Made by a program: the position numbers and the translations under genes. Below, piece after piece: positions 57,867-64,000 of a stretch of DNA of 64,000 bases; the stretch's first letter is position 1; each line of letters begins with the position of its first letter. The notes under the pieces were generated by a model. The model was not told the DNA's origin and did no database searches. It saw nothing but the letters and a program-made list of their open reading frames with translations. Source of the stretch: an uncultured Rhodopila sp. (GTDB taxonomy: Bacteria; Pseudomonadota; Alphaproteobacteria; Acetobacterales; Acetobacteraceae); assembly GCF_903944925.1 (NCBI RefSeq), contig NZ_CAJATU010000070.1, positions 42,740-106,739 of the forward strand, given 5' to 3'.

Positions 57867-58395
57867 TATCATTGAACGGATCGGTTATGATCTTGGTCAT
57901 CCAGGCCAGCCCGGTCTGGACGTCCTTGGTTACGCAGAGCTGGATGGTACGAAACGCCAGGCCGCCCAGGCCGACGGCAAACCACAAATATCCAACGTGC
58001 TTGGCGAACTCCATCGTCGTCTTCGCCGGCGAGAAAAACCCGAACAGCGACGGATCGGCCACGATCAGCAGCGGTGACAACACCCACACCGCCATAAGAA
58101 CGACCTTGCGGCGTATGTTGTAGCCGACCTTGATGGCTTCCTTGTATTCGTTGGTCACCTGATTGACGTCGTCGTACTCCATCGGCTCGAAGAAGAAATG
58201 GCCCGCCTGCCGGCTGATCATCGCCACGAGCCAGCCGATCAGGGCGGCCATCGCGGGATCGTCGAACATCAGGATATAGGCGCAGAGGAAACTGATCGCG
58301 CTGAGCAGGTGCAGCGACTGGTTGACCAGGCTGTGGTGGTAGTAACGGTGGTCGTCCCACCGCTGGGTGCGCAGCGTCTCTACAAAACCGGGCAT
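57772..58395 (-). CDS. Mpo1/DUF962-like integral membrane protein
   Basis: 207 residues with several hydrophobic segments (LSAISFLCAYILMF, MAALIGWLVAM, VVLMAVWVLSPLLIV, VGYLWFAVGLGGLAF). The pattern HRYYHHSLVNQSLHLLSAISF followed by SRQAGHFFFEPMEYDD resembles the H-x3-N-x3-H and GH-x-FFE layout of the Mpo1/DUF962 family; yeast Mpo1 is an iron dioxygenase for 2-hydroxy fatty acids. The likeness is by eye only. The NEYKEAIKVGYNIRRK stretch is distinctive. It lies 42 bp downstream of pmtA on the same strand and overlaps the aminotransferase by 95 bp at the 3' ends. Confidence 0.7.
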   Translation of the reverse strand: MPGFVETLRTQRWDDHRYYHHSLVNQSLHLLSAISFLCAYILMFDDPAMAALIGWLVAMISRQAGHFFFEPMEYDDVNQVTNEYKEAIKVGYNIRRKVVLMAVWVLSPLLIVADPSLFGFFSPAKTTMEFAKHVGYLWFAVGLGGLAFRTIQLCVTKDVQTGLAWMTKIITDPFNDIRLYYRSPAKLIKATAARRADGSASQTESGA

Positions 58396-58437
58396 TGTTC
58401 TATCCTTCTTCCGGACGTCGGTTAGGGTTCAAGATAA

Positions 58438-59109
58438 TTATGTCGTTGCGCTGGCAGCGGCTTCACCCAGCCTGACGAACCTGATCAGCCAGAAATGGCC
58501 GAGCGGCGGCAGCGCGCGCCGCTCCAGGATGCGGACGGCGCCGGATGCCTCGGCCCATCGCACATAGCGGTCCCACGGAAATTCCGTGCGCCAGCCCAGC
58601 CGGCTGGTCAGCGGCATCAGCCATTTTTCGATCGTCCCCCGCAGGCCCTTCTCCGCGCCCAGGCGGCTGGTAAGGATGATCTCCCCGCCCGGCCGCACAA
58701 CGCGGGCGAATTCATCGAGCGCCTTTTCCGGGTTGGGAATGGCGGTGACGACGTATTGCGCCACCACGACGTCGAAGGATGCGTCCGCATAAGCCAAATG
58801 CTCCGCGTCCATGACCTCCAGCGCCTCGACGTTGTCGAGGTGCAGCGTACTGACCCGCTGGCGGGCCTTGTCGAGCATGGTTTCGGCGATGTCGATACCG
58901 GCGATGCGGGAGGTTTTCGCGTAATCGGTCAGTGACAGGCCGGTGCCGACGCCGACCTCGAGGATATGGCCGCCGATGCGTTCGGCGGCGACGACGGCGG
59001 CGCGGCGTCCCTGGCGGAACACGGGCCCGAAGACGATGTCGTATACCGGCGCCCAGCGGTCGTAGGCCGCGGCGACCCCGTCCCGGTCCATGGTTGTCAC
59101 ACTTGCCAA
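58438..59109 (-). CDS. pmtA: PE N-methyltransferase, PmtA type
   Basis: 223 residues. The N-terminal AAYDRWAPVYDIVFGPVFRQGRRAAV and motif I HILEVGVGTGLSL, then YAKTSRIAGIDIAETMLDKARQRV and VVAQYVVTAIPNPEKALDEFARVVRPGGEIILTSR, match the Rhodobacter PmtA group. It would methylate phosphatidylethanolamine to phosphatidylcholine with S-adenosylmethionine. A ubiquinone-type methyltransferase is the main alternative. The neighbour psd, which makes PE, supports the call. About 236 bp of gene-poor sequence lies before it. Confidence 0.82.
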   Translation of the reverse strand: MASVTTMDRDGVAAAYDRWAPVYDIVFGPVFRQGRRAAVVAAERIGGHILEVGVGTGLSLTDYAKTSRIAGIDIAETMLDKARQRVSTLHLDNVEALEVMDAEHLAYADASFDVVVAQYVVTAIPNPEKALDEFARVVRPGGEIILTSRLGAEKGLRGTIEKWLMPLTSRLGWRTEFPWDRYVRWAEASGAVRILERRALPPLGHFWLIRFVRLGEAAASATT

Positions 59110-59345
59110 AATTTTTGCTCCCGCTCGGAACGACGGACGGCGGCGCCGTTACATCGCGTGGCCCTTGGTTAATGCACTCCAACCGCTTTTATGCATGGAT
59201 CGGGGTGGTGGGAACTGGCGTAGAGTTTCAGTTCAGTGACATTTTTACTTCAGGCCGGATGCGCCGCCGCCGCCCGGCGTCATCTGGACAGGCCGCCCAA
59301 AGGCCGGTACGGTCGCCTCCGGACAATGGAAAGTGCCCGGATATC

Positions 59346-59576
59346 ATGACACCCAGCGGCAAACTTCTCGCCTGGATCAGGCCGCGGAGCGCGGACCAAT
59401 TTGTGGCAGCCTTTGTCGGTGAGGGCGCGGCACCCGGCGCCCGCAGCGGTTTCGCGGGGCGGGAGCCGGCGGTGCAGCTTTGCCGCTCACCGGATGAGGC
59501 GCGGCGGTGGATCGAGGACCAGGCCGCGGCGTTCGCGCTGCCGGTTGAGTGGGTTAGTGAGGCGCCGCGGGCATAG
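59346..59576 (+). CDS. Small conserved-looking protein of unknown function
   Basis: 76 residues from the ATG at 59346: MTPSGKLLAWIRPRSADQF followed by VAAFVGEGAAPGARSG and a C-terminal helix SPDEARRWIEDQAAAFALPVEW. No signal or membrane helix. The frame is open further upstream, but the earlier part is Arg-rich noise. A U-tract terminator starts inside its last codons, which supports its being expressed. I do not recognise a family. Confidence 0.65.
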   Translation: MTPSGKLLAWIRPRSADQFVAAFVGEGAAPGARSGFAGREPAVQLCRSPDEARRWIEDQAAAFALPVEWVSEAPRA

Positions 59577-59588
59577 CCGCGGTTTTTT
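59565..59588 (+). terminator. Rho-independent terminator of the 76-residue gene
   Basis: CCGCGG (59565-59570) pairs with CCGCGG (59577-59582) across a 6-nt loop (GCATAG), followed directly by six T (59583-59588). The loop contains the stop codon of the small gene. On the plus strand this is a textbook intrinsic terminator; the U-tract is on the correct side only for that strand. Confidence 0.82.
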
Positions 59589-59592
59589 CCGA

Positions 59593-61221
<1,629 letters not shown>

Positions 61222-61297
61222 GGTTCGTTCCCTGCTGTTCGTGGTAAAGGGTGTGCATGGTCACGCCCGGGACGCAATCCGCAGACGGGCCAAACCG

Positions 61298-63115
61298 TTA
61301 CGCATCCACGCTGAACTGCAGCCGGGCCAGCCGCGCGTAAATCCCGCCTTCCCGGATCAGCGAGTCGTGCGTCCCCGTCGCCACCACGCGCCCGGCTTCG
61401 ATGACAACAATCCGGTCCGCCCCGCGCACGGTCGCCAGCCGGTGCGCAATCACGATCGTCGTGCGGTCCCGTGACAGCGTCGCCAGTGCCTGCTGCACCG
61501 CCTGCTCCGACTCGGCATCCAGCGCGCTGGTGGCCTCATCCAGCAGCAGCACCGCGGGATCGCGCAGGATCGCGCGGGCGATGGCGATGCGCTGCCGCTG
61601 GCCGCCCGACAGGCGGATGCCTTTCTCGCCAAGAAACGTGTCGTAACCGTCCGGCAGCAGATCGATGAAATCGGCATGGGCAGCCTTCCCGGCGGCGCGG
61701 ATTTCGTCCTCGCTCGCCTCCGGCCGGCCGTAGCGGATATTCTCCAGCGCCGTCGTGCCGAAGATCACCGGGTCCTGCGGCACAATCCCGATCCGGCGCC
61801 GCACATCGGCCGGGTCCGCCCGGGCGATATCGACGCCATCGAGACGGATGACGCCTTGCTCCGGATCGTAAAAGCGCAGCAGCAGTTGCAGCACGGTGGT
61901 CTTGCCGGCACCGGATGGGCCGACCAGCGCCACCGTCTCTCCGGGCGCCACATCCAGCGAGAAATCCGCCAGTGCGGCGGTATCCTGCCGGGCGGGGTAG
62001 CTGAAGGTCACGTTCTCGAACGCGACCCGCCCCTCCGGCCGCGACGGCAGACGTATCGGCTGCGCCGGAGCCGTTATCATCGGCTGCTCACTCAACAGCT
62101 CACGCAGCCGATCGGCGGCGCCGGCGGCTCGCTGGAGCTCGCCGAACAGTTCGCTCATCTGCGCGCCGGACGTCGCGGTCAGCACGGCGTAGAACACGAA
62201 TGCCGACAGGTCGCCGCCCGTCATCTGGCCGGAGAGCACGTCGCGGCCGCCGACCCACAGGCTGAAGACGATCGCGCCGAAGCCGAGCAGGATGACGATC
62301 AGGATCTGCGTCGCCCGCGTCCTGACGCGCCGCAGCGCCGCGCCGACAGACCGCTCCACTTCGGCGGCGAAGCGGAGACGATCGACCGGTTCGTGGGTGA
62401 AGGCCTGCACCGTGCGCAGGGCGTTGATGGTTTCCTCGGCGTAGGAGCCGATATCGGCGACGCGGTCCTGGGCGGCGCGCGACAGCCGCCTTTCGCGCCG
62501 GCCGAACAGCACCAGCGGGACGACCACCAGCGGCACCACCAGCAAGACGATCCCTGCCAGCTTGGGGCTGGTGAACAGCAGCATCGCGAAGGCGCCGAGC
62601 AGCAGGATCGCGTTGCGCAGCCATTGCGATATGGCCGAGCCGATGAGCGTCTGCAGCACCGAGATGTCGGCGGTCAGCCGGGTCAGCAGGTCGCCGACAC
62701 GGGCGGTCTCGAAGAACGCCGGCGACAGCGAGACGACGCGGTTGAACATGTCCCGCCGCAAGTCGGCCGCAACCCGCTCGCCCAGCCAGGAGACCAGGTA
62801 GAACCGCGCGGAGGTGGCGAAGGCGAGGGCGGCGACGATGCCGACCATCGCCAGGGCGGCGTGGTCGAGATGCGAGGTGTCGCCGGTGGCGAAGCCCAGA
62901 TCGATCAGCCGCCGCAGTCCCTGCCCCAGCGTCAGCAACAGTCCGGCGGCGGTCAGCAGGGCCGCCGCGGCCCCGAACGTGCGGAGGCCATAGGGCCTCA
63001 GGTAAGGAATCAACAACCGGAGCGGGGCGATGCGAATACGCGGGCGGGCAGGCGGGGTCGTCGGCTCGATGGCCAATGGCTGTGCTCCTGAGGGTTGCAG
63101 GCGACCCTCACGCAA
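61298..63115 (-). CDS. ABCB-type exporter (membrane domain fused to ATPase)
   Basis: 605 residues: a six-helix membrane domain to about 340 and an ATPase. Walker A LVGPSGAGKTTVLQLLLRFYDPE, Q-loop IGIVPQDPVIFGTT, signature RLSGGQRQRIAIARA, Walker B VLLLDEATSALDAES and H-loop IVIAHRLATVR are all intact. Arg-rich NPLR-type coupling segment FYLVSWLGERVAADLRRDMFNRVVSLSPAFFE is MsbA-like. It probably functions as a homodimer exporting a lipid, drug or other hydrophobic molecule. No partner half-transporter is present. Confidence 0.94.
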   Translation of the reverse strand: MREGRLQPSGAQPLAIEPTTPPARPRIRIAPLRLLIPYLRPYGLRTFGAAAALLTAAGLLLTLGQGLRRLIDLGFATGDTSHLDHAALAMVGIVAALAFATSARFYLVSWLGERVAADLRRDMFNRVVSLSPAFFETARVGDLLTRLTADISVLQTLIGSAISQWLRNAILLLGAFAMLLFTSPKLAGIVLLVVPLVVVPLVLFGRRERRLSRAAQDRVADIGSYAEETINALRTVQAFTHEPVDRLRFAAEVERSVGAALRRVRTRATQILIVILLGFGAIVFSLWVGGRDVLSGQMTGGDLSAFVFYAVLTATSGAQMSELFGELQRAAGAADRLRELLSEQPMITAPAQPIRLPSRPEGRVAFENVTFSYPARQDTAALADFSLDVAPGETVALVGPSGAGKTTVLQLLLRFYDPEQGVIRLDGVDIARADPADVRRRIGIVPQDPVIFGTTALENIRYGRPEASEDEIRAAGKAAHADFIDLLPDGYDTFLGEKGIRLSGGQRQRIAIARAILRDPAVLLLDEATSALDAESEQAVQQALATLSRDRTTIVIAHRLATVRGADRIVVIEAGRVVATGTHDSLIREGGIYARLARLQFSVDA

Positions 63116-63241
63116 GCAGAGCGAGGCGCGCGGTCATCACATGACCAATTTTGCATGTCCGCGCGGGGTTCAAGCGTTGACCCGACGGGATAATGTGACT
63201 GAATGGTGCAACGGGAGACGTCTGAACAGGAGAATGCGGCT

Positions 63242-63673
63242 GTGACATGGACACGGATAACCGACCCCGAGTTGGTCGCGGCCCGGCTGCCCGCCTGGTT
63301 CGCTGGCCGGATGGTCGGGTTGCGCGGTTCCTTCGGGCTGCTGCTGACGACGGGGGATGTGCTTCGTGTGACCTCGATCGCCGCGGCGCACCTGTCGTCG
63401 GACGGGACGATCCTGCTGGACGTGCTGCTCGATCTGGCGGGCGTGCCTGACGGTGTCGATCAGGCCTGGCGGTTAAAGCATTACCTCGGGTCGCCGGTGC
63501 CGGGTGCGACGGTGGCGACGGTTAACCTGGCGCACATCGTCGCGGCGGTGGAGTTCACGGTGGCCGAGATGGCGGCGCAGTCGGGCGACCCATCGGTGGG
63601 CTACGGGGACGAGATCGACGATTCGCCCGCGCCGCCTTCGCCTGAGGCAGTGTCGCAGTCAGCGGGGTCTTGA
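63242..63673 (+). CDS. Hypothetical protein
   Basis: About 143 residues from a GTG at 63242, 9 nt after AGGAG; an ATG at 63203 would add 13 residues. It reads WTRITDPELVAARLPAWF, then LRGSFGLLLTTGDVLRVTSIAAAH, SDGTILLDVLLDLAGVPDGVDQAW and WRLKHYLGSPVPGATVATVNLAHIVAAVEFT. It lacks a signal peptide and clear membrane helices. The tail is Pro/Ser-rich. I do not recognise the family. It is divergent from the exporter gene. Confidence 0.65.
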   Translation: MTWTRITDPELVAARLPAWFAGRMVGLRGSFGLLLTTGDVLRVTSIAAAHLSSDGTILLDVLLDLAGVPDGVDQAWRLKHYLGSPVPGATVATVNLAHIVAAVEFTVAEMAAQSGDPSVGYGDEIDDSPAPPSPEAVSQSAGS

Positions 63674-63866
63674 TCGGACGCTGAACCCGCGGGGGCCTCC
63701 TCCCGTCAGACATTTTTCGCGAAATGCGAGGCGCCGACGCATTTTGCAAGCAGTCTCTATCCCTAGGCCCGGCCGATCGGCCTGCCGTGGCTCGATTTGA
63801 GGGGTTTAGCGCAATTTCGGCGGTCCCGCCGCCACTTAGGCCGCCCATTTGAGCACCCGAACGCCC

Positions 63867-63883
63867 TGGCACGCGGCTTGCGG
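63867..63883 (+). promoter_or_regulatory. Sigma-54 (-24/-12) promoter
   Basis: TGGCACGCGGCTTGCGG at 63867-63883 fits the sigma-54 consensus TGGCAC-N5-TTGC, with GG at 63868-63869 and GC at 63880-63881 separated by exactly 10 nt. The transcript would start near 63893, about 50 nt before the ATG at 63946. The rest of the 63674-63945 stretch is non-coding; it includes GGCGGTCCCGCCGCC and no clear activator site. Regulation by nitrogen, stress or motility activators is expected but not shown. Confidence 0.8.
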
Positions 63884-63945
63884 TTACCCGTGCATGAAGC
63901 CCCGAACCGGGACCTCAGCCTGATCCGAAAACCGGGACCGCCGCC

Positions 63946-64000
63946 ATGCAGACCATGATCGAAACCGCCACCGCCGCCGTCACCATGGGATCCCTCGCCC
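63946..64000 (+). CDS. Start of a sigma-54-dependent gene, partial
   Basis: The ATG at 63946 opens MQTMIETATAAVTMGSLA, 18 residues before the window ends. The upstream GGGACCGCC is a weak ribosome-binding site. This N-terminus could be the beginning of a hydrophobic or secreted segment, but it is too short to name a protein. Its position after a near-perfect sigma-54 promoter is the main evidence that it is real. Confidence 0.6.
   Translation, partial: MQTMIETATAAVTMGSLA

Overview
The window is high-GC, densely packed chromosomal DNA that reads as an alphaproteobacterium. Its gene content (a Rieske protein of the mitochondrial bc1 type, a PmtA-type PE methyltransferase, a DUF3126 protein, a RibA with a non-RibB N-terminal half, TRAP and sugar-acid transporters) fits Rhodospirillales, perhaps Acetobacteraceae. 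I cannot name a genus from sequence alone. I see no prophage, insertion sequence, CRISPR array or rRNA operon. Most genes are ordinary housekeeping or catabolic genes.

Layout. 1-8.0 kb: a minus-strand hexarate (D-glucarate/D-galactarate) locus with a truncated MFS transporter, a second MFS transporter, garD, gudD, gudP and a second gudD copy broken by a 4-nt deletion. 8.3-14.8 kb: thiM, an ATP-grasp-like protein, an NnrS-family membrane protein, HIT, ribF, MaoC and an M20 peptidase. 15-21.5 kb: a GGDEF-EAL sensor facing tmk, a D,D-carboxypeptidase, an RlpA-like lipoprotein and mltB (cell-wall turnover). 21.5-30.3 kb: a methyltransferase, an LLM flavin oxidoreductase, a 613-bp non-coding stretch with a 205-bp inverted repeat, two overlapping paralogous lipoproteins, an orphan Rieske gene, a CoA-transferase gene with an in-frame amber codon, an SDR, a nitroreductase and an intact VapBC pair. 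30.3-37.7 kb: a complete TRAP transporter, two flavoproteins, a ClC channel and a VapC whose antitoxin survives only as a tail. 37.7-41.6 kb: glmS-glmU and gph. 41.7-50.4 kb: a branched-chain-type binding protein, a UgpB/A/E-like importer without an ATPase gene, an adenine deaminase-type amidohydrolase, and a HAD mutase plus GH65 phosphorylase pair. 50.4-55.2 kb: an OmpR-type regulator, ribA, a DUF3126 gene, tRNA-Gly and a TPP riboswitch ahead of thiC. 55.2-59.1 kb: a lipid neighbourhood with psd, a membrane-anchored class III aminotransferase, an Mpo1-like membrane protein and pmtA. 59.3-64 kb: a small protein with its own terminator, a Baeyer-Villiger-type monooxygenase, an ABCB-type exporter, an unknown protein and a sigma-54 promoter driving a gene that leaves the window.

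Genes that act together: GarD and GudD converge on 5-dehydro-4-deoxyglucarate and GudP is the likely importer. RlpA-like, PBP5-type and MltB proteins all act on peptidoglycan. GlmS and GlmU make UDP-GlcNAc. The GH65 enzyme and the HAD mutase would turn a disaccharide into glucose plus glucose 6-phosphate. Psd and PmtA make PE and then PC, which gives the adjacent aminotransferase and Mpo1-like protein a plausible but unproven lipid role.

Two cross-cutting themes are a family of dispersed palindromes built on GTCATGGCCGGG/CCCGGCCATGAC at gene ends, and three decayed loci (gudD copy, CoA-transferase, antitoxin). The lipid neighbourhood is the best candidate here for an undescribed function.
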